From contig QILJ01000406.1 in NCBI GenBank assembly GCA_003233295.1, positions 1 to 7,317 on the forward strand: a stretch of DNA of 7,317 nt, read 5' to 3'. Made by a program: the position numbers and the translations under genes. Shown here one piece after another: positions 1 through 5,355 of this stretch (position 1 is the stretch's first letter; the number at the start of each line of letters is the position of its first letter). The notes beneath the pieces are model-generated. The model worked only from the letters and a program-made list of their open reading frames with translations, had not been told where the DNA came from and made no database searches. This stretch comes from Ignavibacteria bacterium (GTDB lineage: Bacteria > Bacteroidota > Ignavibacteria > Ignavibacteriales > Melioribacteraceae).

Positions 1-54
1 TAAAAGAATACTCATTAAAACATATTTAACTTTTACATCTATTTTTTTTATCAT
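1..54 (-). CDS. 5' end of an unidentified gene, cut by the window edge
   Basis: An ATG at 54-52 opens a frame that stays open to the window edge and gives 18 residues, MIKKIDVKVKYVLMSILL. A GGAG Shine-Dalgarno (complement of 61-64) lies 6 nt upstream of this ATG, which makes the start convincing. The lysine-rich beginning followed by a hydrophobic run looks like the start of a signal peptide or a first membrane helix, so the product is probably exported or membrane-bound. It starts 29 nt after the stop of the DUF2231-like gene on the same strand and is probably the next gene of the operon. Nothing of the mature protein is visible, so no function can be assigned. Confidence 0.6.
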   Translation of the reverse strand, partial: MIKKIDVKVKYVLMSILL

Positions 55-60
55 GATGAA

Positions 61-64
61 CTCC
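61..64 (-). promoter_or_regulatory. Shine-Dalgarno of the truncated gene
   Basis: GGAG on the minus strand, 6 nt before the ATG at 54. It is the main reason for calling a gene at the window edge. Confidence 0.55.
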
Positions 65-83
65 GTAATTTATATTAATATTA

Positions 84-713
84 TTAGTTAATTTGCGCAA
101 TAACACCGCCGTATAAACCGGCAGCTGAAACAAAAAGAAAAGTCAAAATAGCAATAGCCCAGAGGAACTTCTTTAGTTTTTCAACATACAAAGCAACCGA
201 CCATAAAATCAGCGAAGCTAATACACCGAATCCAAGTAGTTCATGAGTCTCAACAAGACTATAAGCCGCTGTACCTTCAAAGGGTTCAGCCTGCGCTAAA
301 CCTGCAAAAACAGCTACAATTGTCATAAGCGCTGCAAAAGGAATAATAATTTTTATTGCGCCCTGATACTTGTTATTCTTATAACCCAGTATCATTAATA
401 AAAGCCCTATAACTGTTAGAGCAATTGGAAAGTGTATAACTTTATTATGAATATGTTCAAACACTGCTCCGAATGTTACTTCTTCAACCTCTCCTTCATC
501 AGCAGCTTCCAATTCTTCCTCTTCGGCTTCAGCATGACGAGCTGCTATAAACTTCTCCGTCGCCATTCCGTTTATTGCAATCGTATCGCCGTTAACAATT
601 GTAAGTGTATCGGGTTTTACTTCTGCTTTTTTCTTTTTGTGTCCCTCATGTGCATAAAGCACAGATGCTACTATTAATATTGTAAATATTAATTTGAAAT
701 TTATTTTTAACAT
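84..713 (-). CDS. DUF2231-like four-helix membrane protein with HEGH N-terminus
   Basis: A 209-residue inner-membrane protein. The ATG at 713 is chosen because a GAGG Shine-Dalgarno (720-723) lies 6 nt upstream; the longer frame would need a TTG at 740 and would overlap the preceding gene. Residues 1-21 form a signal peptide with likely cleavage at LYA/HEGH, so the mature N-terminus is HEGHKKKK, a possible metal ligand cluster. A very acidic linker follows (about 62-79). Four membrane helices follow, at about 92-110, 120-140, 158-177 and 183-202. The segment IHNKVIHFPIAL (88-99) matches the HFPIAL hallmark of DUF2231 proteins. H87, H89, H94 and H157 lie at membrane edges and could bind haem or metal, but that is inference. 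DUF2231 has no settled function. The gene sits 16 nt after the barrel gene, at the end of the metal-handling block. Confidence 0.82.
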   Translation of the reverse strand: MLKINFKLIFTILIVASVLYAHEGHKKKKAEVKPDTLTIVNGDTIAINGMATEKFIAARHAEAEEEELEAADEGEVEEVTFGAVFEHIHNKVIHFPIALTVIGLLLMILGYKNNKYQGAIKIIIPFAALMTIVAVFAGLAQAEPFEGTAAYSLVETHELLGFGVLASLILWSVALYVEKLKKFLWAIAILTFLFVSAAGLYGGVIAQIN

Positions 714-719
714 TATTAA

Positions 720-723
720 CCTC
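720..723 (-). promoter_or_regulatory. Shine-Dalgarno that fixes the start of the DUF2231-like gene
   Basis: GAGG on the minus strand, 6 nt before the ATG at 713 and just after the stop of the barrel gene (732-730). It favours this ATG over ATG 725 and TTG 740, which lie at or upstream of the site. Confidence 0.6.
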
Positions 724-729
724 ATTTTT

Positions 730-1542
730 TTATAATTCAAAATTTAAGCCCCCTGAAATTGTATAGTCAGAAGTTGCACTATTTAACCCGGCAGATACGA
801 TTGCTGTAAAATATAATCCGTAATTGATCATATAGTTATAACCTAATGCCAATTGCTGCGGTGAAGCAAATCCCTGTATAATTGTAGTATAAGAATCATA
901 TGCTAATAGAACTGAGTGTTTGCCATAACCAAACATATAACCTACTCCCAAACTTATAGTGTAAGGATTAGTTGTGCTAGCTCCTTCTGCATCCCCAATG
1001 AACAAATACCCGAATTGTCCGAAGAAAGAAAAACGATCAACAAACTTTCTGATACCTAATGCAATTTGATAATCAAATTCTCCAGTGCCGATTCCAAGAC
1101 TCGAAGTTGCAGTAGGAAATTTAACATATCCTTCAACCGAAAATGCCGGAAGAGTTTTTGTTTCGTGAATCATCTGCAGGCTGCCATTCAGATACATATC
1201 TCCGAAACCGATGTTAGTCGAGTTCATCCCGCCATTTCCGGTGTGATTACCGCCATGGTCAAAATCATTATTCTCGCTTCCATTAGGAATATACGTTTGA
1301 CCAAGTTGAGTGAAAGTATTACTTCTTCCAAATACAACAGGGATACTCAGACTCAGATAAAAACTCTGAGTCTGATATCTCAATCCATTGTATAAGAAAA
1401 AAGAATTATGATTTGAGCCGTCTTGAAAGTCTGATCCTACCATCTGCAGCGAACCACTATAGTACCAGCTATCCTGCGCCTGAGCAACATTGGAAACAAC
1501 AAATACAAACAACAGCAACTTTAGGAATTTAATTTCTCTCAT
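730..1542 (-). CDS. Outer-membrane beta-barrel protein, Phenol_MetA_deg/transporter-like
   Basis: A 270-residue protein that starts at the ATG at 1542, not at the upstream TTG at 1593, which lies inside the preceding gene. A GGCGG stretch 9 nt upstream may serve as a weak Shine-Dalgarno. Residues 1-22 are a signal peptide (hydrophobic LLLFVFVV, cleavage near AQA/QDS). The rest alternates aromatic and polar residues like amphipathic beta-strands, for example FYLSLSIPVVFG (61-72), IGFGDMYLNGSLQM (111-124) and FSFFGQFGYLFIGDAEG (171-187). The pattern of GFGDMYLNG, then VKFPTA, GIGTGEFDYQIALGIR and YLFIGD is the layout of the Phenol_MetA_deg/DUF3187 group of putative outer-membrane transporters. 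A Gly/Asn/His-rich stretch (about 91-106) probably forms a loop. In this metal-linked operon it may be an efflux or uptake pore, but the substrate is unknown. It lies 13 nt after the Met-rich gene. Confidence 0.78.
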   Translation of the reverse strand: MREIKFLKLLLFVFVVSNVAQAQDSWYYSGSLQMVGSDFQDGSNHNSFFLYNGLRYQTQSFYLSLSIPVVFGRSNTFTQLGQTYIPNGSENNDFDHGGNHTGNGGMNSTNIGFGDMYLNGSLQMIHETKTLPAFSVEGYVKFPTATSSLGIGTGEFDYQIALGIRKFVDRFSFFGQFGYLFIGDAEGASTTNPYTISLGVGYMFGYGKHSVLLAYDSYTTIIQGFASPQQLALGYNYMINYGLYFTAIVSAGLNSATSDYTISGGLNFEL

Positions 1543-1555
1543 TATTATTGACCGC

Positions 1556-2116
1556 CTATTTTTCAATTTGCGGCTTTTTTTGTTTAGCTTCAAGGTAATT
1601 CAGCATATCATCATAATTCTTCATCATATCATCCATATTACCCATCATCTCGTTCATATTCTTCATCATATGCTCATCCTGCATCATATCTTTATTCTTC
1701 ATCATTGAGTTCATCTGTTCCAACATTCCGTTCATATTATCAGACATTCCCTGCATATTTTTCATCATATCCTTCTGGTTATTCATCATTTGCTGATGAT
1801 CCCCGTTCATCATATTCTGCTGATTGCCCTGCATATGCTGTTGATTATTCTGCATATTATGCTCTTGGTTATTCTGCATATTCTGGTTCATACCTTGCAT
1901 CATACCCTGCATTCGCATGTTCATCTGGTTCATGCGCTCTGTCATCTGCTGCATATGCTGCATATTATTCTGCATCATGTTCTGCATGTTCTTCTGCATA
2001 CCATCCTGCATATTCTGATTCATATTACCATGCTGAGCATTAATGCTTGTTATTCCAAATAACATAGCAACCAATACTGCAGTAAGCAGCTTCATTTTGC
2101 TTTTGAATGTTTTCAT
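1556..2116 (-). CDS. Secreted extremely Met/Asn/Gln-rich protein, probable Cu(I)/Ag(I) binder
   Basis: A 186-residue protein with a clear start: AGGAG (2123-2127) is 6 nt before the ATG at 2116. Residues 1-27 are a signal peptide (LLTAVLVAMLFGITSINA, cleavage before QHG). By my count about 43 of the 159 mature residues are Met, and most others are Asn, Gln, Asp, Lys and His; there is no Cys. Met occurs in MM pairs and at three- to four-residue spacing (HMQQM, MNQMNMRMQGMM, MMKNM), which would stripe thioether groups along a helix. Thioether-only sites of this kind bind Cu(I) or Ag(I) in proteins such as PcoE, CopA/PcoA Met-rich segments and SilE. I recognise no named family; the similarity is compositional and the metal is inferred. 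The C-terminal 15 residues are lysine-rich and nearly Met-free. Its stop codon is 13 nt from the barrel gene, and it follows the repeat protein after a 91-nt gap. Confidence 0.85.
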   Translation of the reverse strand: MKTFKSKMKLLTAVLVAMLFGITSINAQHGNMNQNMQDGMQKNMQNMMQNNMQHMQQMTERMNQMNMRMQGMMQGMNQNMQNNQEHNMQNNQQHMQGNQQNMMNGDHQQMMNNQKDMMKNMQGMSDNMNGMLEQMNSMMKNKDMMQDEHMMKNMNEMMGNMDDMMKNYDDMLNYLEAKQKKPQIEK

Positions 2117-2122
2117 TTTATT

Positions 2123-2127
2123 CTCCT
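2123..2127 (-). promoter_or_regulatory. Strong Shine-Dalgarno of the Met-rich gene
   Basis: AGGAG, 6 nt before the ATG at 2116. It selects this ATG over the second Met, seven codons further in (MKLLTAV), and suggests strong independent translation after the 91-nt gap. Confidence 0.65.
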
Positions 2128-2165
2128 TTTTTTATAACTTATTTATTGAATTTATTTGCCGACCT

Positions 2166-2192
2166 TTAGTTAAATTGAAATAGTTTAACTAA
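2166..2192. promoter_or_regulatory. Perfect 9+9 bp inverted repeat between the two Met-rich genes
   Basis: TTAGTTAAA (2166-2174) and TTTAACTAA (2184-2192) are exact reverse complements separated by 9 nt. They sit inside the 91-nt gap between the repeat protein and the Met-rich gene. Each arm has a single G/C, and no T-run follows, so as RNA it would be a weak hairpin and a poor terminator. A dimeric repressor or activator site, or an RNA-processing hairpin, are both possible. Function is unproven. Confidence 0.4.
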
Positions 2193-2207
2193 TGCCGGAA
2201 TAACATT

Positions 2208-2804
2208 TTATTTTGTTTTAAATCCGTTTTTTTCTAAATTTTTGACAGCTTGATCAACTGTTACTTCCTTTAACTTCATTCCGCAAAGAGGACATTCGCC
2301 CGGATCATCCGAGATAACGTTCCAATCCATCACATCCTGATAAACTTTTCCATCTTTATTTTTATCGATCTCGGCAACATCTATAACACCTTTACGAACA
2401 GAATTGTTTCCTCCCATCTTATTTTGTTTCATCATCTTATCATGATCCATCATTCCTTTATGATCTTTCATCATTGTGCTGTCACATTTCGTCTGCATGT
2501 TTTTCATCATCGAAGCGTCACACATCTTTTTTCCATTTTTCATCATTGCTTTATGATCTTTCATCATTGTGCTGTCACATTTCGTCTGCATGTTTTTCAT
2601 CATAGAAGCGTCACACATCTTTTTTCCATTTTTCATCATTGCTTTATGATCTTTCATCATCGTGCTGTCGCATTTCATCTGCATGTTTTTCATCATTTTA
2701 TGATCAGACCCTGCTGACTTAGACTGGTCTTGAGCAGTTAAACTGCTAACTATAAAAAACATTATCACCACAGCTGTAATTGATAATTTTATTGTCTGTT
2801 TCAT
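2208..2804 (-). CDS. Secreted Met/Cys/His repeat protein with C-terminal CPLCGM heavy-metal-binding domain
   Basis: A 198-residue protein whose ATG at 2804 is preceded by AGGAG at a 7-nt distance. Residues 1-24 are a signal peptide (cleavage at LTA/QDQ). Residues 37-129 hold about 2.7 copies of a 31-residue unit with the core MMKNMQTKCDSTMMKDHK followed by AMMKNGKKMCDAS; each full copy has two Cys, one His and nine or ten Met. Residues 138-198 form a different domain: an EF-hand-like loop DKNKDGKVYQD (147-157, without the usual Glu at position 12), then WNVISDDPGECPLCGMKLKEV, which matches the heavy-metal-binding (HMBD/YHS-related) CPxCGM motif found in P-type ATPases and Cus-type adaptors. 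C171, C174 and M176 are the likely ligands. The protein is probably a periplasmic metal buffer or chaperone, most plausibly for copper or silver; the metal is inferred. It starts 11 nt after ccmF. Confidence 0.86.
   Translation of the reverse strand: MKQTIKLSITAVVIMFFIVSSLTAQDQSKSAGSDHKMMKNMQMKCDSTMMKDHKAMMKNGKKMCDASMMKNMQTKCDSTMMKDHKAMMKNGKKMCDASMMKNMQTKCDSTMMKDHKGMMDHDKMMKQNKMGGNNSVRKGVIDVAEIDKNKDGKVYQDVMDWNVISDDPGECPLCGMKLKEVTVDQAVKNLEKNGFKTK
2448..2696 (-). repeat. 93-bp in-frame tandem repeat, about 2.7 copies
   Basis: The period is exactly 93 bp: the motif tgatctttcatcat starts at 2461, 2554 and 2647. Units 2461-2553 and 2554-2646 differ at one base (2511 C, 2604 A), which is synonymous (TCG/TCT serine). 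The third partial unit (2647-2696) has three changes over 50 bp, one of which turns Thr into Met in the protein. A partial lead-in matches from 2448. The frame is kept, so each unit adds 31 residues with two Cys and one His. Confidence 0.92.
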
Positions 2805-2811
2805 TTTATTA

Positions 2812-2816
2812 CTCCT
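2812..2816 (-). promoter_or_regulatory. Shine-Dalgarno of the repeat protein, overlapping the ccmF stop
   Basis: The minus strand reads TAAGGAG: the A+A end of the ccmF stop codon (2818-2816) runs directly into the AGGAG, with 7 nt to the ATG at 2804. This suggests translational coupling between ccmF and the repeat protein. Confidence 0.6.
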
Positions 2817-5188
2817 TATAATTTTATTAAAAAATACCTTCTATAACCTGCTATGATCGATCCAATTGTAATAAAGAAGACTCCAATCCAAACCAAGATT
2901 ATAAATGGTTCAACACTGATCTCAGCTGACAGAGTTTCAAGTTTAGCTTCAACATTTTTCTCGCCGATTTTGTTTAACTGAATAAGTACGCTTCCGGCTG
3001 CATCCATTTCAATAATACCCGCTTCGCTGATTGTATCAGCAACAAAAACATTTTTCCCTTTGTCGTTTGTCATAAAAGGAAGCGCTTCAAATTTTTTTCC
3101 ATTCTTTTCCAAAGTAATTTTAGAAAAGATCTTAAAATCTTTACCCTCCGCCATATTACTCATATCTTTTTCAGAAAAAACAAATTCATCAAATCTAACT
3201 TGAAAATCATCAAAGGGCTTTGTCTCTCCTTTTTTAATTACAAATTCTTTACTGCTGCCGCTCTCGGCTGTTTCAAAGCCCATAGGAGAAATATAAATGT
3301 CTTTTGTAAATCCTTCCTTAATATCAGGCTCTCTCATCAAGTTGCCGTTATAATCCGATGTATACATAACTGGGGAAGCGATGAAAGAACCGGAAGCATC
3401 ACTAAATTCCACATCGAATGCAAATTTTTTCCCGTCTTCAATTGGAGTATAACCAATATATTTTACATCGTACCCGTTAATGTTAACTTTCTTTCCTTTA
3501 ATAAGATCTGCTTGAGACTTTGTAACTAAGTTACCGTTGAGAATAATACCCATAAGTAAAATTGCAGCACCGAGATGCGCTATCTGACCTCCAGTTAAAG
3601 TAATTCCGTTTCTAATGTTTCGAGTAAAGAAAAGTAAATTAGTAGTAAGTCCGAAAAATGCTGCTGCAAGGAAAAGATAATTTTGTATTCCGCTTAAGTC
3701 AGTAAAGTAAAATAAAAGCGAAGAAATAATAACGGATATTACAAAAGAAACCAAAGCTTGACGTAAAATTATTTTTTTGGATGTTTTACCCCAGCCGAGG
3801 AATAAGCTAATGCCTAAAATAAGTCCCGCTATTATTACCAATGGTTTAGTCATTACATTATAAAATGTGACCTTTACAGAACTCCCGAGAATCGGCGAAG
3901 AGGTGCCTACAGTAATTATTATTGCAATTCCAATTAAAAGAGCAGAACCATAGAAAAGCGCGCTCTCTCTATTAAGCCACCCTTCAATAGGGGATGACAA
4001 TTTAGAAATATCGTTCCATCTCTTAATCAAGAAAACTGCACCAATTGCAATAAAACCTGCCATAAATACAGCAAGGGCAGAATAAGTTAGCATTCCTGGT
4101 TCAACAAATGAATGAACAGAAGCATCGGATAAAATACCGCTTCGAGTCAAAAAGGTACTGTAAATAACTAATACAAAAGTCAGTATAGCTAGAATAAGAT
4201 TTGTTCTTAAATATTTGGTAGTGCCATTACCGTTCTGATATTTATTTTGTATTAACATAGTGTGAATTAAAGCAACACCGATAATCCAAGGCACTAAGCT
4301 TGAATTTTCCACAGGGTCCCATCCCCAATAACCGCCCCAGCCTAAAACGCCGTATGCCCAGTAGCCGCCAATCATAATGCCGGCTCCTAAAATTGCCATT
4401 CCCCACAATAACCAGGGTAAAGATAATTTGATCCAGCTTTTATATTCGTTCCGCAGCAGCGAAGAAAGAGCAAATGAAAAAGGAACGGCAGTAAACGCAA
4501 ACCCGAGGAAGAGAATTGGAGGATGAATTTCCATCCAAAAATTTTGAAGCAATGGATTCAATCCTCTTCCTTCAATTAAAAATGTTGAGGGCTGTATCCC
4601 TGCTGAAAGCAGAGCCGACTTCAATTCAGCCCCAAACTTTATATACTCACCCGGGTCATTAGGGTTAGTAAATAAAAAACTCTGGATCTGCGGCAGTGAT
4701 AGATACGCCGGATTCACCAATTTTATAGGAAGATAACTTGTGCTGGCAAATAATGATTCAAAGGGATCCTTCAATCCTGGCAGCACTAAAATATTCAAGA
4801 ACACCAATCCTAGGATGTAAAACATCATTACTGATGATTCGTAATTCTCATCGTTACCAAGTTTATTTTTAATTAAAAAGCCCAATATACTAGCGAACAA
4901 AAGCCATAGTAAAAAACTTCCTTGCTGTCCGGCAAAGAATGAAGACAATAATAATCCTGTGGAAAGACTCGTGCTGGAGTATTCATAAACATAACTATTA
5001 GTAAAGTCGTGAATTAGAATGGTCCTCAATAAAAATGCCGAGGCTAATAGAATAAAGATAAATTGAGCGTGATAAAAGATCCTAGCAAACTTAAATGTGT
5101 TTTCGTAATCTTTATATGTAAAATAATACATAGTCAAACTAATAATACTGCTAAGCAAACCGAGAATAATTAATATTTGACCTAACAT
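2816..5188 (-). CDS. ccmF: Cytochrome c-type biogenesis protein CcmF (haem lyase subunit)
   Basis: A 790-residue polytopic inner-membrane protein of the System I haem lyase, which attaches haem to CxxCH motifs of apocytochrome c on the periplasmic side. The WWD-type motif GWGGYWGWDPVENSSLVPW spans 283-301. The four expected histidines are present: H222 in IHPPILFLGF and H359 in SVHSFVEPG (periplasmic), H309 in ALIHTML and H538 in IAHLGAAILLMG (membrane). GRGLNPLLQN (207-216) before HPP is also typical. A periplasmic domain (about 555-758) lies before the final helix (about 760-781), as in CcmF and unlike CcsA. It is longer than E. coli CcmF (about 650), partly because of an insertion of about 50 residues between DPF (141-143) and GRGLNP. 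The ATG at 5188 has GGAGG 4 nt upstream. It leads the downstream gene block; no other ccm gene is in view. NrfE-type specialisation cannot be excluded. Confidence 0.93.
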   Translation of the reverse strand: MLGQILIILGLLSSIISLTMYYFTYKDYENTFKFARIFYHAQFIFILLASAFLLRTILIHDFTNSYVYEYSSTSLSTGLLLSSFFAGQQGSFLLWLLFASILGFLIKNKLGNDENYESSVMMFYILGLVFLNILVLPGLKDPFESLFASTSYLPIKLVNPAYLSLPQIQSFLFTNPNDPGEYIKFGAELKSALLSAGIQPSTFLIEGRGLNPLLQNFWMEIHPPILFLGFAFTAVPFSFALSSLLRNEYKSWIKLSLPWLLWGMAILGAGIMIGGYWAYGVLGWGGYWGWDPVENSSLVPWIIGVALIHTMLIQNKYQNGNGTTKYLRTNLILAILTFVLVIYSTFLTRSGILSDASVHSFVEPGMLTYSALAVFMAGFIAIGAVFLIKRWNDISKLSSPIEGWLNRESALFYGSALLIGIAIIITVGTSSPILGSSVKVTFYNVMTKPLVIIAGLILGISLFLGWGKTSKKIILRQALVSFVISVIISSLLFYFTDLSGIQNYLFLAAAFFGLTTNLLFFTRNIRNGITLTGGQIAHLGAAILLMGIILNGNLVTKSQADLIKGKKVNINGYDVKYIGYTPIEDGKKFAFDVEFSDASGSFIASPVMYTSDYNGNLMREPDIKEGFTKDIYISPMGFETAESGSSKEFVIKKGETKPFDDFQVRFDEFVFSEKDMSNMAEGKDFKIFSKITLEKNGKKFEALPFMTNDKGKNVFVADTISEAGIIEMDAAGSVLIQLNKIGEKNVEAKLETLSAEISVEPFIILVWIGVFFITIGSIIAGYRRYFLIKL

Positions 5189-5355
5189 TTTTCCTCCGGA
5201 AATATATAATAATGCAAATAAGTTGAACTCAACTTTCTGCTAAAGTATTTTTTATTAACTAAAGAACCAGCAGAATGACTGCCACCAAGAATTAAACCCG
5301 GCTGCACTATTCCAAAACGGTTTGATATTATATTTATTACTTCGTTATAATTCAC
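5189..5355 (-). other. Intergenic leader between the ABC ATPase and ccmF
   Basis: This 167-nt gap is the longest in the window and probably separates two transcription units. It holds the ccmF Shine-Dalgarno (GGAGG, 5193-5197) and the palindrome at 5220-5235. A weak sigma70-like pair (TTGAGT, 17 nt, TTATAT) sits too close to the start codon to be trusted. A GCAG-TCATT-CTGC hairpin (5270-5282) is too short and lacks a T-run, so no terminator is called for the ATPase gene. An open frame runs through the whole gap in phase with the ATPase stop (see findings). Confidence 0.5.
5220..5235. promoter_or_regulatory. 7+7 bp palindrome upstream of ccmF, possible operator
   Basis: AAGTTGA (5220-5226) and TCAACTT (5229-5235) are exact reverse complements separated by 2 nt. 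The element lies 31 nt upstream of the ccmF ATG and overlaps the only sigma70-like -35 candidate. A tight palindrome in this position could be a repressor or activator site. Chance occurrence in A+T-rich DNA is possible. Confidence 0.35.

Noticed and set aside
714..740. Longer N-terminus of the DUF2231-like protein starting at TTG 740
   Set aside because: It adds nine residues before a normal signal peptide, needs a rare start and overlaps the barrel gene. The ATG at 713 has a GAGG site at the right distance.
1543..1593. Longer N-terminus of the barrel protein starting at TTG 1593
   Set aside because: It overlaps the Met-rich gene by 38 nt and puts 17 charged residues before the signal peptide. 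The ATG at 1542 leaves a normal 13-nt gap.
1490..2062. Several plus-strand open frames rich in His, Ile and Leu or in Ser, Tyr and Ala opposite the Met-rich gene
   Set aside because: They are complements of repeated ATG/CAG/AAT codons on the minus strand. Low-complexity coding DNA keeps opposite frames open. They lack ribosome-binding sites and domain features.
2448..2696. CRISPR-like array
   Set aside because: The 93-bp units are contiguous with no unique spacers, lie within a coding frame, and change at a synonymous site. It is a coding tandem repeat.
2424..2717. Plus-strand frame with FHH repeats opposite the 93-bp array
   Set aside because: It is a shadow of the in-frame repeat of the minus-strand gene, which has a signal peptide, a Shine-Dalgarno and a recognisable metal-binding domain.
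3200..3529. Plus-strand open frame opposite the periplasmic domain of ccmF
   Set aside because: It is antisense to a well-supported conserved gene, with no recognisable motif and no Shine-Dalgarno.
5200..5233. Sigma70-like promoter (TTGAGT, 17 nt, TTATAT) before ccmF
   Set aside because: A start site at the usual distance from this -10 would fall inside the Shine-Dalgarno sequence, so it could not give a normally translated message. Kept only as a remark.
5270..5282. GCAG-TCATT-CTGC hairpin as a terminator of the ATPase gene
   Set aside because: The stem is only 4 bp and no T-run follows in the direction of transcription.
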